64,000 nucleotides of DNA from Trebonia sp963759545 (GCA_963759545.1 CAVXAB010000022.1:186001-250000); one strand, 5' to 3'. Shown: positions 25,137 to 34,757, counted from the stretch's first letter. Program-made: numbers and translations. Notes: generated from the sequence alone by a model not told the origin.

Positions 25137-27105
25137 TCAGTAACCGTTCAGGAAAGACGCGACCTCGGGGCCAGCGAACTGTGCGCCGTAGCCGGCGTTG
25201 ACGACCAGGCACGCGACCGCGACGTCCTTCGACGGGTCGAAGGCGACCAGCCAGCTGTTGGGCTGGTCCTGGCCCTGGATGTCGGCGGTGCCCGTCTTGG
25301 CGTACACGGTTGAGCCGAAGCCGAGCCCGGCGCCGGTGCCACTGGTCACCACCGCGCGCATCATCTGCTTGAGTCCCGCGTCCGTCGCGGCAGGCAGCGG
25401 CGTCGCGCTCACCTGCTTGGCCGTCGCCGTCAGGATCGGCTGCTTGAAGGTCCCCGTGTCAACCGTCGCGGCTACCGACGCCATCGCGATCGGTGAGGCG
25501 ACGAGCTGTCCCTCGCCGAACGCTTCCTGTGCGAGTTCGGACCCTGACGCGCTGGCCGGCGCGTTGAAGTACGAGGCGGCAAGGTTCCCGATGCCGATGT
25601 TCCACTTCTGGTTGAGGCCGTAGTACTCCTTCGCCGTGCTCGCAAGCTTGCCGGACAGGTGCGACCACTGGGTGGTGAACGCGTTGTTGCAGGACTGCGC
25701 GAAGTCCGTCAGGAACGGCGTCCCCGCGGGCTCGGACTCGCCCTGGTCGTTGTGGTAAGTAATCCCCTGAATGGTGAAGGCAGACGGGCAGGCGACGGGA
25801 CTCTGCGGCGTCAGCGCGCCCTCGTTGAACAGCGCCGTGGACGTGATGACCTTCATGGTCGAGCCGGGCGCGACGTCAGCGGTCAGCGCGAAGTCGTTCT
25901 GCTGCGCGTTGTTGGCGATGGCCAGGATCTTGCCGGTGGACGGCTGGATCACGACCATCGAGCTGTTCTTGTGCGTGCCGACGGCGCTCCGCGCGAGGGA
26001 CTCGGCCTTCGCGTCGATCGTGGTGGAGAGCGTCGGGTAATTGCCAGGCGCGACGATCGGCGCCTGGCTATTGGCGACCGGGGTGCCCGCCTTGTTCTCG
26101 ATCTCCACGTCAAGGCCGGCGTTGGCGCCCTCGTTAGTCGGCGCCTGTGCCTTGAGCAGGCCGGCGATGGTGTTAAGTCCGGCGTCGCCGTAACGGCTGA
26201 GGTTCGCGCCGCTGGCGTCGGTGACCATGCTGACCGTCGGCGGGACCGGGACGGCCGCCAGGTGCGTGGCCGCGGTCAGGTTGGGCGCGACCACGGCGGG
26301 CTGCCAGGCGACGAACCAGACGGACGAGTTCGGCTGCTGGTAGGCCACGAGCGAGGAATGGTACGCCCACTTGCCGTGCACCGCCGACTTAGCGCTGCCT
26401 GTCGCGACCGACGCGCTGACCGCGAACGTGACGCTCTCCCTCGGCTTCGCGGCCGTTGACCCGGTCGCGGCGGCGACAGCGCCGGGCGAGGCGGCGAACT
26501 TCTTCAGGTTCAGGTCCTTCGCGTAGGCCGCGAGCGCGGCCGACGCGGCCGTGGGCTGGTCCGTGTAGTTCGCTGCCTTCGCGAGGTCACCCTCCTGCCA
26601 CGCGGTGAGGAACGCCGAGGCGACCTGCTCCCCGTCCTGCTGCGGCGAGGTACCGGTCGGGATGATGCCGTGGGCCGGCGGCGGGTTACTTGACTTGAAG
26701 ACCGTCAGCACGAGCACGAGCGCCACCAACAGCACGGCGAGCGCCCCCGCGGTCACCGTCACGCCGATCGTGCGCCGCTTGACCGGCTTCGGCTCCTGCT
26801 TGGCACCGTACACGGCGCTCGTGTGATAGACGGTCTGCCCGGTCCGCCGGTGCGAGTGCGGCCGCTGCGGCGGGAGGCTTCTGCGCCGGAGGCTCCTGCG
26901 CGGGAGGCTCCTGCGCGGCAGGGGACGGCGCAGGAGGCGGCGGCGGAGGCAGCAGGGGCAGTCCCTGCGTGGCCTGCACGCCACCCTCCTCCGGCTGCGC
27001 CGGCATGGGTGCGGTCGGCGGGGCTGACCCGCTCGGCGCGACGTCCGGCTCATCCGATGAGTCCGACGGGTTAGCAGAACTGGTGCCGTTGGTCTCGCTC
27101 GTCAC
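25137..27105 (-). CDS. class B penicillin-binding protein (transpeptidase), frameshifted in its N-terminal tail
   Basis: A cell-wall D,D-transpeptidase with an MecA-type N-terminal domain. After a cytosolic Pro-rich tail (from ATG 27105, MTSETNGTSSANPSDSSDEP) comes one membrane helix (VTAGALAVLLVALVLVLTVF), an NTF2-like MecA_N domain (AFLTAWQEGDLAKAANYTDQ), a dimerisation part and the catalytic domain: Ser in PGSTMKVIT (SxxK), SCN in FAQSCNNAF and KTG in YAKTGTADI. The tail and membrane part are in different frames; they join near 26880 by one base. All three transpeptidase motifs are intact. Confidence 0.87.
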
Positions 27106-27182
27106 CTAACCGACCGTACCCATGCCTCGGGCCTGCCGCGAACAATGCGGGAAACCGAGAGGGATCGCTCAGGGAGCCGGCG

Positions 27183-28151
27183 CTAAGGAACGAAGACGAC
27201 TTTGCCGGTGTGCGTCCCTTCGATCATCGCCGCGAAGCCGTCACGGGCCTCGGCGAGCGGGATCACCCGGTCGATCAGCGGACGGGTGCCGGTCTGCTCG
27301 CAGAAGCGCAGCAGGCGGCCAAGCTGGTCGCGGGTGCCCATCGTGGAGCCAACCACGGACAGCTGCGTGAAGAAGATCCTCGTGAGCTCGGCCGGCGGGA
27401 CGTCGCCGCTGGTCGCGCCGGAGATGACGATACGGCCGCCTGGCCTGAGCGAGCGGACTGAGTGGGACCAGGTCGCCTCGCCGACCGTCTCCATTACCAC
27501 GTCGACGCGCTCGGGCAGCCGCGCGCCGCTCGGGAAGGCCTGGTCGGCGCCGAGCTTGACCGCCGCGTCACGCTTGGCCTCGGTGCGGCTCGTCACCCAC
27601 ATCCGGTAACCCGCCGCGCGGCCAAGCAGGATCAGCGCCGTGGCGACGCCGCCGCCCGCGCCCTGAACGAGGATCGTCGAACCTGGTTGCGCGCCCGACT
27701 TATCGAAGAGCATCTTGTATGCCGTCAGGTACGCGGTGGGCAGGCAGGCCGCCTCCTCGAAGGAGAGCGCCGCGGGCTTCGGGACAAGGTTCGCCCTCGG
27801 CACCACGACCTGCTCTGCGAACGTGCCCTGGTACCGCTCGGAGAGCAGGGAACGCCGCGGGTCAAGTGTCTCGTCACCGCCCCCGGCGTTGGCGTCGCCG
27901 ATCACGCCGTGCACCACGACCTCGTTGCCGTCCTCGTCGACCCCGGCGGCGTCACAGCCAAGGATCATCGGCAACCGGTCGGCGGCAAGTCCCACGCCGC
28001 GCAGCGACCAGACGTCGTGGTGATTCAGCGCCGTCGCCTTGACCGTGACCGTCGTCCAGCCGGCCGACGGCTCGGGATCCGGCCGCTCCCCCGTCTCAAG
28101 ACCGCTCAGCGGGTCATCTGCATCGATACGCGCGGCATAGACGGCAAACAT
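27183..28151 (-). CDS. zinc-type alcohol dehydrogenase-like / quinone oxidoreductase (MDR)
   Basis: A 322-residue medium-chain reductase. The GroES-like domain has ALNHHDVWSLRGVG and ILGCDAAGVDEDG; the Rossmann site is ILVQGAGGGVATALILLG. The cysteine cluster for structural zinc is absent, so it probably is a quinone-oxidoreductase-type MDR reducing enones or quinones with NADPH. I chose ATG 28151 since AGGG stands 8 bases before it; ATG 28157 is also possible. Confidence 0.8.
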   Translation of the reverse strand: MFAVYAARIDADDPLSGLETGERPDPEPSAGWTTVTVKATALNHHDVWSLRGVGLAADRLPMILGCDAAGVDEDGNEVVVHGVIGDANAGGGDETLDPRRSLLSERYQGTFAEQVVVPRANLVPKPAALSFEEAACLPTAYLTAYKMLFDKSGAQPGSTILVQGAGGGVATALILLGRAAGYRMWVTSRTEAKRDAAVKLGADQAFPSGARLPERVDVVMETVGEATWSHSVRSLRPGGRIVISGATSGDVPPAELTRIFFTQLSVVGSTMGTRDQLGRLLRFCEQTGTRPLIDRVIPLAEARDGFAAMIEGTHTGKVVFVP

Positions 28152-28219
28152 GATCATGACCCTAGCGTGATGGCAGCCGACCAGGAAGAGAGGGCGGCCA
28201 TCACGCCATGGGGCGCCAA

Positions 28220-29413
28220 CTATCGGCGGGCCACACCGTCCACCCGGGCCTGGGCCGCGACCGCGGCGGCGACGGCCGGGGCCACCCGCTCGTCGAACTG
28301 GCTCGGGATGACGTAGTCGGGTGTCGCGTCGTCGCCCACCAGGGCGGCGAGGGCGTCGGCCGCGGCCAGCTTCATGTTCTCGGTGATCGCGGTCGCCCGA
28401 ACGTCCAGGGCGGCGCGGAAGACGCCGGGGAAGGCCAGCGAGTTGTTGATCTGGTTCGGGAAGTCGCTGCGGCCGGTCGCCACCACGGCCACGTGCCCGC
28501 GGGCGACGTCCGGGTGGACCTCCGGCTCCGGGTTCGACAGCAGGAACGCGATCGCGCCCGGCGCCATCCGGCTCAGTGCCTCCTCGGGAAGGAGGCTCCC
28601 TGACAGCCCGATGAACACGTCCGCGCCGCGCAGCGCGGACTCCACCGAGCCGGCGTGCCCAGAGGCATTGGTCCGCGCCGCGAGCGCCGCCTTGACCGGG
28701 TTGAGGCCGTCGCGGCCCTGATAGATCATGCCCTTGCTGTCGGAGACGCCCACCTCGCCGACGCCGGCCGCCAGCAGGATCTTCGACACCGCGATCCCCG
28801 AGGCACCCGCACCGCAGACCACCACCCGCATCGCGGGCAGTTCCTTGCCGACCACGCGGGCGGCGCTGCGCAGCGCCGCGAGCGCCACGATCGCGGTCCC
28901 GTGCTGGTCGTCGTGCATGACCGGGATGTCGAGCATGGCGCGAAGCCGGTCCTCGATCTCGAAGCAGCGCGGCGCGGAAATGTCCTCAAGGTTGATGCCG
29001 CCGAAGCTCGGCGCGAGCGCCGCGACCACCCGGACCACGTCATCGACGTTGGTGACGTCGATGCAGACGGGCACCGCGTTGATGCCGGCGAACTTCTTGA
29101 ACAGCAGCGCCTTGCCCTCCATGACGGGCATCGCCGCGGCGGGCCCGATGTCGCCGAGGCCGAGCACGGCGGTGCCGTCGCTCACCACCGCGACCGCGTT
29201 GCCGACCCAGGTGTAATCGCCCGCGAGCTCCGGCTCATCGGCGATCGCGCTGCAGACCCGGGCCACGCCCGGCGTGTAGGCCATGGCGAGCGCCGCCCTG
29301 TCGGGCACGTCCACGCTCGGGTTGACGTCGATCTTGCCGCCCCGGTGCATCGCGAACACCGGGTCATCGTCCAGGAAGGACGGAGAACGGGAAAGAGTAG
29401 CCTCGTCGGCCAC
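28220..29413 (-). CDS. NAD(P)-dependent malic enzyme
   Basis: A 397-residue decarboxylating malate dehydrogenase giving pyruvate and CO2. N-terminal landmarks are LAMAYTPGVARVCSAIA, YTWVGNAVAVVSDGTAVLGLG and MEGKALLFKKFAGI; the metal-binding acidic pair is in GINLEDISAPRCFEIE and the Rossmann site is VVCGAGASGIAVSKILL. The length is that of the short bacterial type without a phosphotransacetylase tail. GTG start at 29413 preceded by GGGGG. Confidence 0.9.
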   Translation of the reverse strand: MADEATLSRSPSFLDDDPVFAMHRGGKIDVNPSVDVPDRAALAMAYTPGVARVCSAIADEPELAGDYTWVGNAVAVVSDGTAVLGLGDIGPAAAMPVMEGKALLFKKFAGINAVPVCIDVTNVDDVVRVVAALAPSFGGINLEDISAPRCFEIEDRLRAMLDIPVMHDDQHGTAIVALAALRSAARVVGKELPAMRVVVCGAGASGIAVSKILLAAGVGEVGVSDSKGMIYQGRDGLNPVKAALAARTNASGHAGSVESALRGADVFIGLSGSLLPEEALSRMAPGAIAFLLSNPEPEVHPDVARGHVAVVATGRSDFPNQINNSLAFPGVFRAALDVRATAITENMKLAAADALAALVGDDATPDYVIPSQFDERVAPAVAAAVAAQARVDGVARR

Positions 29414-29589
29414 GGTTAACCCCCAAGGTTAAGTACTGCGGGTGACGGGTCTGCCGTCCCGCTGGCTCACGGTGGCGGGGTAGCGCCGCCGACCGGTCGC
29501 GCGGACGGTGATCACACCAGGTACGGGGGTTGCCCGTTGGTTTAGTGTGTCATGAGCGACTTGCTGCTAGCGCTGTCAGCGCCGTTCTG

Positions 29590-29595
29590 TAATAC
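29590..29595 (+). promoter_or_regulatory. -10 box TAATAC upstream of the CGNR-family gene
   Basis: TAATAC at 29590-29595 is a near-consensus -10 element in an otherwise GC-rich spacer. Transcription from it would begin around 29602, after the upstream ATG at 29598, which supports the GTG at 29652 as the translation start. No good -35 at usual spacing is seen. Confidence 0.4.
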
Positions 29596-29651
29596 TCATG
29601 AACGGCACCAGCCTATTACAGAAGTCTTACCACCACAGCGGGGATTCGCGC

Positions 29652-30206
29652 GTGGACCTGTCATCTTATGCTGAACTCGCCGTCCGGCTCGTGAACACCG
29701 CCAGCCTGGGGCACGAGGGCGGCGACCTGCTCACGTCCATGGACGGGCTGCGCGCCCTGGTGGCCGACCGTGAGCACCTGAACCACGGCATCACGCGCGC
29801 CGATCTCGACGCGCTCCGCATGCTCAGGGGCGAGTTCCGCGGGTTCTTCGTGGCCGCCTCGCAGGGGAACGGCGCGGACGCGGCCGACCGGCTGAACGAG
29901 CTCCTCATCCAGTACCCGGTCCATCCCCAGCTTTCCGGCCACGACGGTCAGGCCTGGCACGTGCACTACACCGAGAGCGGCTCGATGTCGGACAAGTACG
30001 CCGCGGGGGCGGCGATGGGCCTCGCGGTCCGGCTGACCGAGCTTGGCCTGGAACGGTTCGGGGTCTGCCAGGCGGCTCCGTGCTCCGGGGTGTTCGTCGA
30101 CACGTCGGCCAACCGCACCAGGCGGTACTGCTCGGACCGGTGCGCGAGCCGGGCGAACGTCATCGCCTACCGTGCCCGCAAGCGGGAAGAAGAATCCCCT
30201 GCTTAG
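29652..30206 (+). CDS. CGNR zinc-finger transcription regulator-like protein
   Basis: About 184 residues: an N-terminal ABATE-type ligand domain (YAELAVRLVNTASLG, LNELLIQYPVHPQLSG) and a C-terminal zinc finger with CQAAPC and YCSDRC. The signature CGNR is CASR here (CASRANVIAYRARK), a variant of the name-giving motif with the cysteine and arginine kept. GTG at 29652 is preferred. It ends 4 bases inside the convergent AAA ATPase gene. Ligand and targets unknown. Confidence 0.8.
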   Translation: MDLSSYAELAVRLVNTASLGHEGGDLLTSMDGLRALVADREHLNHGITRADLDALRMLRGEFRGFFVAASQGNGADAADRLNELLIQYPVHPQLSGHDGQAWHVHYTESGSMSDKYAAGAAMGLAVRLTELGLERFGVCQAAPCSGVFVDTSANRTRRYCSDRCASRANVIAYRARKREEESPA

Positions 30207-31504
30207 CCAGGGAAGGTGTCCGTAGGCAGGATGTCAAGCGGCTCAAGGCGCATCAGGTCGTCCTTAGTCCAGCGCCGCTCCGGATCGGTGGCGAGCCGGA
30301 AGGCATGCCTGAGCCTGGCACTTTCCAGCTCGTTCCTGACGCTGCGGGCGTTGGCAAACCGCGGCTGAGTCATCCGTATTGACAGGTAGTCGCGCAATGC
30401 CAGCTCCGCTTCGTCCGACAGGTAGTAGGACGTGCGGTCCAGCATCAGCCGCCCGATCGCGAGCAGCTCGTCCACCTCGTATTCGGCGAAGTCGAGGTGA
30501 TGGGCGATGCGCGAGCTCATACCGGGGTTGGATTCGAAGAAGTGGTCCATACGGTCCCGGTAACCGGCGAGGATGACGACCAGCTTGTCCCGCTGGTTCT
30601 CCATCACCTGCATGAGGATGTCGATGCACTCCTGGCCGTAGTCCTTCGAGTCGTCGGCGCGGTACAGGGTGTAGGCCTCGTCGATGAACAGCACGCCGCC
30701 CATCGCGCGCTCGAGAACCGCCTTGGTCTTCGGCGCGGTCTGTCCGATGTACTCGGCCACCAGGTCGTCGCGCATGGCATGCACGAGGTGCCCCTTCTCC
30801 AGGTACCCAAGCCGGTGGAGCAGGTCGGCCATCATCAGCGCCACCGTGGTCTTCCCGGTTCCCGGGGGCCCGGTGAAGCACATGTGCAGGTTCGGCCGGG
30901 ATGCCGAGAGCCCGAACCGCTGCCGTGCCTTGTCTACCAGGAGAAGCGAACCGATTTCCTCCACTTTCCGCTTCACGGGGACGAGCCCGACTAGTTCGAG
31001 GTCCAGCGCGAGGAACAGGTCGTCGATGCCTGCCGCCCGCCGCTCGTCAGCGAGGGTGATCGTGGCGTCCGGCTGGAGCGTTTCGTTCCTCCGGCGAGCA
31101 CGGCCGCTTCTGGCGGGCTTTGTCTCGGCGGCCGAGGCGACCGCCGGGCTCTTGGAACGGGTAGCCGTGGCGGTTGCCGGGCGATGCTTTGGGTTACCGG
31201 CTATCCGCCGGGAGACGGAGGCAGGAATCATCGGCGAATAGTCCCGGCGCAGGCCTGGATCCATCACGGTCACGCCCCTGACGGACCCCGGCCTGAAGCC
31301 GCGTGAGGAAAGGCTGTCCGGACTCGTCTGGTGCCACCCGTCCCTGGCGACCGCGAGTAGCGCCACGCTGAGCGCGATGAACGCGATGGAACCGGCGATG
31401 CTGCCGAACAGCACATGGTTCACCCGCCACGTCACCAGCAGGGCAACCACGACGCCCGCCAGGAGTAGGCCTAGTCCGGAATATCGCAGCCTGGTGGTCC
31501 ACAT
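30203..31504 (-). CDS. membrane-anchored AAA+ ATPase, CbbX/SpoVK-like
   Basis: A 433-residue protein. Two hydrophobic helices at about 8-55 anchor it; then a linker rich in Arg/Ala; the AAA+ core begins near 165 (LVPVKRKVEEIGSLLLVDKA). Walker A is GPPGTGKTT, Walker B VLFIDEAYTL, and the pore region is YIGQTAPKTKAVLERAMGG. The core is close to CbbX, the red-type Rubisco activase, and to SpoVK/EccA relatives. No Rubisco, ESX or T7SS genes are in the window, so its client is unknown. The membrane anchor is unlike CbbX proper. Confidence 0.8.
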   Translation of the reverse strand: MWTTRLRYSGLGLLLAGVVVALLVTWRVNHVLFGSIAGSIAFIALSVALLAVARDGWHQTSPDSLSSRGFRPGSVRGVTVMDPGLRRDYSPMIPASVSRRIAGNPKHRPATATATRSKSPAVASAAETKPARSGRARRRNETLQPDATITLADERRAAGIDDLFLALDLELVGLVPVKRKVEEIGSLLLVDKARQRFGLSASRPNLHMCFTGPPGTGKTTVALMMADLLHRLGYLEKGHLVHAMRDDLVAEYIGQTAPKTKAVLERAMGGVLFIDEAYTLYRADDSKDYGQECIDILMQVMENQRDKLVVILAGYRDRMDHFFESNPGMSSRIAHHLDFAEYEVDELLAIGRLMLDRTSYYLSDEAELALRDYLSIRMTQPRFANARSVRNELESARLRHAFRLATDPERRWTKDDLMRLEPLDILPTDTFPG

Positions 31505-31962
31505 GCTTCGAGCTTAAGGCAACCAGGGCACGGGCGGCGAGGAGCGTGTTCGCTGGGGCATGCTATGCCTTTATCCCGTATCCGCCGGCGCGTCAGCGAC
31601 ACTCCCATATAGTGGCACTTCATATGAGGGGCACTTGCCTGGGTCACGCACTCGTGAATTCTTTCACAAGCGTCGACATTCCGGTCTTACCCGCAGGACC
31701 ACTGCATAAACCAGAGCACGTTGAAACTTACGGGTAATTATCGTGACATGACACTGTGACATCATGCCTGTGTCATTATTCCGGCCACGGGCCGGGTACC
31801 ACCTCATGAACTGCGTTACAAAACCGAATCCGGGACAACTCTTCTCATGGCTGATGATCATCTCTACGATGATCTCACTCTGCTCATATGGCACGCTAAC
31901 AACCCACCCCGACGGGGGGGAGATGCCCCACACGGGGCACGATCGAGAAAAGAGCATCGATC
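31505..31962. other. 458-base regulatory region upstream of the APC permease
   Basis: AT-richer than average with no supported gene. It holds a Crp-like palindrome at 31652-31669, an inverted repeat ATGACAC/GTGTCAT at 31748-31754 and 31770-31776, and a small hairpin TGCCCC-ACAC-GGGGCA at 31924-31939, 23 bases before the permease ATG, that could affect its translation. Confidence 0.6.
31652..31669. promoter_or_regulatory. Crp-like palindrome 1
   Basis: TCGTGAATTCTTTCACAA contains CGTGA-N6-TCACA, one base from the actinobacterial Crp/GlxR consensus TGTGA-N6-TCACA. It also resembles the Rex operator (TTGTGAA-N4-TTCACAA). It shares 17 of 18 or so positions in layout with the site at 37934, before whiB1. 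It lies about 300 bases before the permease start. Confidence 0.6.
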
Positions 31963-33651
31963 ATGGCTACTGAAACTGGGTCTACGGGGGCCCCCATAAC
32001 CCGCCCGGCGGATGTCGGTCTCCGGCGGGAGATGGGACTGATCGGGGCAACCTGGGCCTCCGAGACCTCCATCATCGGCTCAGGCTGGCTGTTCGGCGCG
32101 CTGTTCGCGGCGCAAGCGGCGGGGACCGCGGCCTTGCTTGGCTGGGTCATCGCCGGAGTCATCGTCATCATCCTCGCCCTGGTCCATGCCGAACTGGGCG
32201 GGATGTACCCGGTGTCCGGCGGGACCGCGAGGTTCCCGCACTTCGCGTTCGGCAGTGTCGCCGGCATCTCGTTCGGCTTCTTCTCCTGGCTGCAAGCGGT
32301 CACGGTAGCGCCGATCGAGTGTTTCGCCGTGATGCAGTACGGGTCCTACTACTGGCACGGCCTCTACAACTCCACCTCGGGTAACGTCACCGGGCTTGGC
32401 TTCGCGATGACGATCGTCCTGATGGCGCTCTTCACCGCGATCAACTTCCTCGCCATCGGCCTGTTCTCCAAGGTCAACGCCGGCATCACGTGGTGGAAGG
32501 TCGCCGTACCGGTCGTCACCATCATCGTGCTGCTGTTCAAGCTCCACCCCAGTAACTTCGGGGCGGGCGGCGGCTTCATGCCCTACGGCATCAAGGCCCT
32601 GTTCGGCGCCATCCCCTCGGCCGGCATCGTGTTCGCCTATCTCGGCTTCGAGCAGGCCGACCAGTTGGCCGGCGAGATCAAGGACCCGCAGAAGAACCTG
32701 CCGCGGGCGATCCTCTTGGCCACCGGGATTGGCATCTTGATCTACGTCCTGCTGCAGGTCGTGTTCATCGGAGCCATCCCGCACAACCTGATCTCTGGTC
32801 CTCAGGGCTGGGCGGGCCTACCCGCCACCAGCCCGATAGTTGTCGGGCCGTTCGCTGGCCTGGCGGGCGTCGTGGGGCTCAGCGCGCTCGCGATCATCCT
32901 GCGGCTCGACGCGTTCGTCTCCCCCTTCGGCACCGGCCTGATCTACCAGACTTCAACCTCGCGCGTCGGGTACGGCCTGGGCCGCAACCGCTACTACCCG
33001 CAGATCTTCACCAGGGTGAGCGGTCAGGGCGTGCCCTGGTTCAGCTTGATCATCGCGTTCCTGTTCGGCCTGCTGTTCCTGCTGCCCTTCCCGAGCTGGC
33101 ACTCCCTGGTCGGCCTGGTCACCTCCGCGAGCGTGCTGATGTACGCCGGCGCGCCGCTGTCACTTGGGGCGTTCCGTCGCCAGGTCCCAGAGGCGCCCCG
33201 GCCCTACCGGATGCCCGGCGCCACCGTGCTCTCACCACTCGCGTTCATCTTTGCCAACATGCTCATCTACTGGTCGGGCTTCGAGGTGCTCTGGAAGCTC
33301 GCCATCGCGATCGTGGTCGGGTACGTGCTGATCGGCATCTCCATGTACTTCGACAGCGAGCGTCCGCCGCTGGACTGGAGGTCCGCGCAGTGGCTGCCGG
33401 TGTACCTGATCGGCATGGGCATCATCTCCTGGCAGGGCCAGTTCAGCGGCCAGTCCTCGAAAACGCCGCTGCCGCCGACGAACACCGGCAACCTCCCGTT
33501 CTGGTGGGACATGCTGGTGGTAGCGGCCTTCAGCCTGGGCATCTACTTCTGGGCAATGGCCAAGAGGCTGCCGCGCGAGGAAATGCTCGACCTGGTCGGG
33601 CGGCAGAGTGCGGTACCGGCTGATGAGCTGCCTGATGCGCCGAGGCACTAG
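31963..33651 (+). CDS. APC-family amino acid permease
   Basis: A 562-residue transporter with about twelve or more helices. TM1 carries the substrate-binding break IIGSGWLFGALFAAQAAG and the first loop LVHAELGGMYPVSGG, standard for the APC superfamily. FAYLGFEQADQLAGEIKDPQKNLPRAI in the middle matches amino acid/polyamine permeases. Substrate not determined. ATG at 31963, with AAAAGAG weakly complementary to rRNA. It stands alone, ending at a terminator shared with sodX. Confidence 0.88.
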   Translation: MATETGSTGAPITRPADVGLRREMGLIGATWASETSIIGSGWLFGALFAAQAAGTAALLGWVIAGVIVIILALVHAELGGMYPVSGGTARFPHFAFGSVAGISFGFFSWLQAVTVAPIECFAVMQYGSYYWHGLYNSTSGNVTGLGFAMTIVLMALFTAINFLAIGLFSKVNAGITWWKVAVPVVTIIVLLFKLHPSNFGAGGGFMPYGIKALFGAIPSAGIVFAYLGFEQADQLAGEIKDPQKNLPRAILLATGIGILIYVLLQVVFIGAIPHNLISGPQGWAGLPATSPIVVGPFAGLAGVVGLSALAIILRLDAFVSPFGTGLIYQTSTSRVGYGLGRNRYYPQIFTRVSGQGVPWFSLIIAFLFGLLFLLPFPSWHSLVGLVTSASVLMYAGAPLSLGAFRRQVPEAPRPYRMPGATVLSPLAFIFANMLIYWSGFEVLWKLAIAIVVGYVLIGISMYFDSERPPLDWRSAQWLPVYLIGMGIISWQGQFSGQSSKTPLPPTNTGNLPFWWDMLVVAAFSLGIYFWAMAKRLPREEMLDLVGRQSAVPADELPDAPRH

Positions 33652-33669
33652 GTCCGCCGCATAATCCCG

Positions 33670-34083
33670 TCACAGCGGCAACCCGTCGGGCCCCGCACCC
33701 TCTCGCAGGGGGCGGGGCCCGACGCAGTCAGTGCCGTCCGTTCTGGATAAATCTGACGGGGGGCGGCGACGGATCGGCCAGTAGCGGAACAGCACCACCG
33801 CCACGATCTTCTCCGTCGGCACCGGGCCGAAGCGGGCGCTGTCGACCGCGCCCGCGGCCGGGTTGTCCGACGCCAGCCACCAGCCCGCCTCCTCGCGCCA
33901 GGCGACGCGCTTGACCAGCAGGAAGCCCGGGCGCTGCGGGTGCCAGGCGAGCACTATCTGACCGGGGCGGATCCTGGTGGTGCGCAACGCGAGCAGCCAG
34001 TCTCCTGGGTGCAGGGCGGGGAGCATGGACCGCTCTTCGACGGCGGCCCTGAGCAGCGGCCAGCGCTTGGGGCGGGCGTGCAC
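33670..34083 (-). CDS. sodX: Ni-superoxide dismutase maturation peptidase (S24/S26 type)
   Basis: A 137-residue signal-peptidase-like enzyme that trims the SodN precursor. The catalytic dyad is visible: Ser19 in VEERSMLPALHPGDWLL and Lys58 in FLLVKRVAWR. The box WLASDNPAAGAVDSARFGPV is that of S26 proteases. The last 30 residues read through a terminator hairpin and are unlikely to matter. Divergent from sodN, with 71 bases between the starts, the usual arrangement for this pair. Confidence 0.88.
   Translation of the reverse strand: MHARPKRWPLLRAAVEERSMLPALHPGDWLLALRTTRIRPGQIVLAWHPQRPGFLLVKRVAWREEAGWWLASDNPAAGAVDSARFGPVPTEKIVAVVLFRYWPIRRRPPSDLSRTDGTDCVGPRPLREGAGPDGLPL
33684..33724. terminator. 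terminator hairpin between APC permease and sodX
   Basis: CGTCGGGCCCCGC (33684-33696) and GCGGGGCCCGACG (33712-33724) form a perfect 13-base stem around a 15-base loop. It lies within the 3' end of sodX and beyond the permease stop, so it can stop transcription from both sides. Confidence 0.75.
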
Positions 34084-34154
34084 GTTTAACTCCCGGCGGG
34101 CAGAGTAGTGTCGGAAGTGAAACCTTACTGATCTGGTACGGAGAAAGGGAACCG

Positions 34155-34562
34155 ATGAGGCTGCTTACCCGGCTGCTCGCGCCGAAGTCCGTCGCTCACG
34201 CCCACTGCGACCTGCCCTGCGGTGTCTACGACCCTGCGCAGGCGATGATCGAGGCGCAGTCCGTCAAGGCGATCGCGGAAAAGTACGCCGCCAACGAGGA
34301 CCCGGCGTTCCGGGCCCGCGCGATCTTCATCAAGGAGCAGCGCTCCGAGCTCGTCAAGCACCACCTGTGGGTGCTGTGGACGGACTACTTCAAGCCGCCG
34401 CACTTCGAGAAGTACCCGCAGCTGAACACGCTCTTCAACGAGGCCACCAAGCTGGCCGGTGCCTCCGGCACGAAGGGGTCGGTCGACGTGGCCGTCGCCG
34501 ACCAGTTGCTCGCCAAGATCGAAGAGATCTCCAAGATCTTCTGGGAGACGAAGCAGGCCTAA
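34155..34562 (+). CDS. sodN: nickel superoxide dismutase
   Basis: A 135-residue Ni-SOD precursor that disproportionates superoxide in the cytosol. The N-terminal leader ends SVAHA and the mature protein would start at His17: HCDLPCGVYD is the nickel hook, with ligands His17, Cys18 and Cys22. The helical body (YFKPPHFEKYP, KIEEISKIFWETKQ) is family-typical. Cleavage requires the divergent sodX. GAGAAAGGGAACC precedes the ATG. A strong terminator follows. Confidence 0.96.
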   Translation: MRLLTRLLAPKSVAHAHCDLPCGVYDPAQAMIEAQSVKAIAEKYAANEDPAFRARAIFIKEQRSELVKHHLWVLWTDYFKPPHFEKYPQLNTLFNEATKLAGASGTKGSVDVAVADQLLAKIEEISKIFWETKQA

Positions 34563-34575
34563 ACCGGTCACTTTT

Positions 34576-34616
34576 CGTTAGGGCCGGCCCCCAGGAACAG
34601 GGGGCCGGCCCTAACG
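34576..34616 (+). terminator. sodN terminator
   Basis: CGTTAGGGCCGGCCCCC (34576-34592) and its exact complement at 34600-34616 form a 17-base perfect stem with a 7-base loop, starting 14 bases after the sodN stop. Confidence 0.88.
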
Positions 34617-34668
34617 CGTTTGCATGAGTGGAGAGATGTACCGTCACGGATCGCCACCAGGCTTTTCG

Positions 34669-34757
34669 TCGTGTCGCGCGGGCCTGGTAGGATCGCGATT
34701 TTGCGACCAGGCCCGCACGACACGACAGCGGGGGGTACGGGGGGCGTCCTCCCGGGG
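34669..34757 (+). repeat. dispersed composite repeat, intergenic copy
   Basis: A 20-base stem (34669-34688 with 34706-34725, one mismatch) encloses the loop AGGATCGCGATTTTGCG. It is followed by the G-module CGGGGGGTACGGGGGGCG at about 34729-34746 and a CCCGGGGG end. The copy at 40069-40162 has the same loop and module but other arm sequences. Confidence 0.78.

Noticed and set aside
28149..28157. ATGATCATG at the alcohol dehydrogenase-like gene start as a third palindromic element
   Set aside because: Only the short core is shared; no arms, and it overlaps two possible start codons.
30203..31504. EccA (type VII secretion) identity for the AAA+ protein
   Set aside because: No ESX genes nearby and no TPR-like N-terminal domain; the core is closer to CbbX.
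31664..31957. 97-residue minus-strand frame upstream of the APC permease
   Set aside because: Starts within the regulatory region, no similarity, and overlaps the palindromes; kept as non-coding.
34576..34616. sodN hairpin as a member of the composite repeat family
   Set aside because: It lacks the G6-TAC-G6 module and the conserved loop; it is an ordinary terminator.
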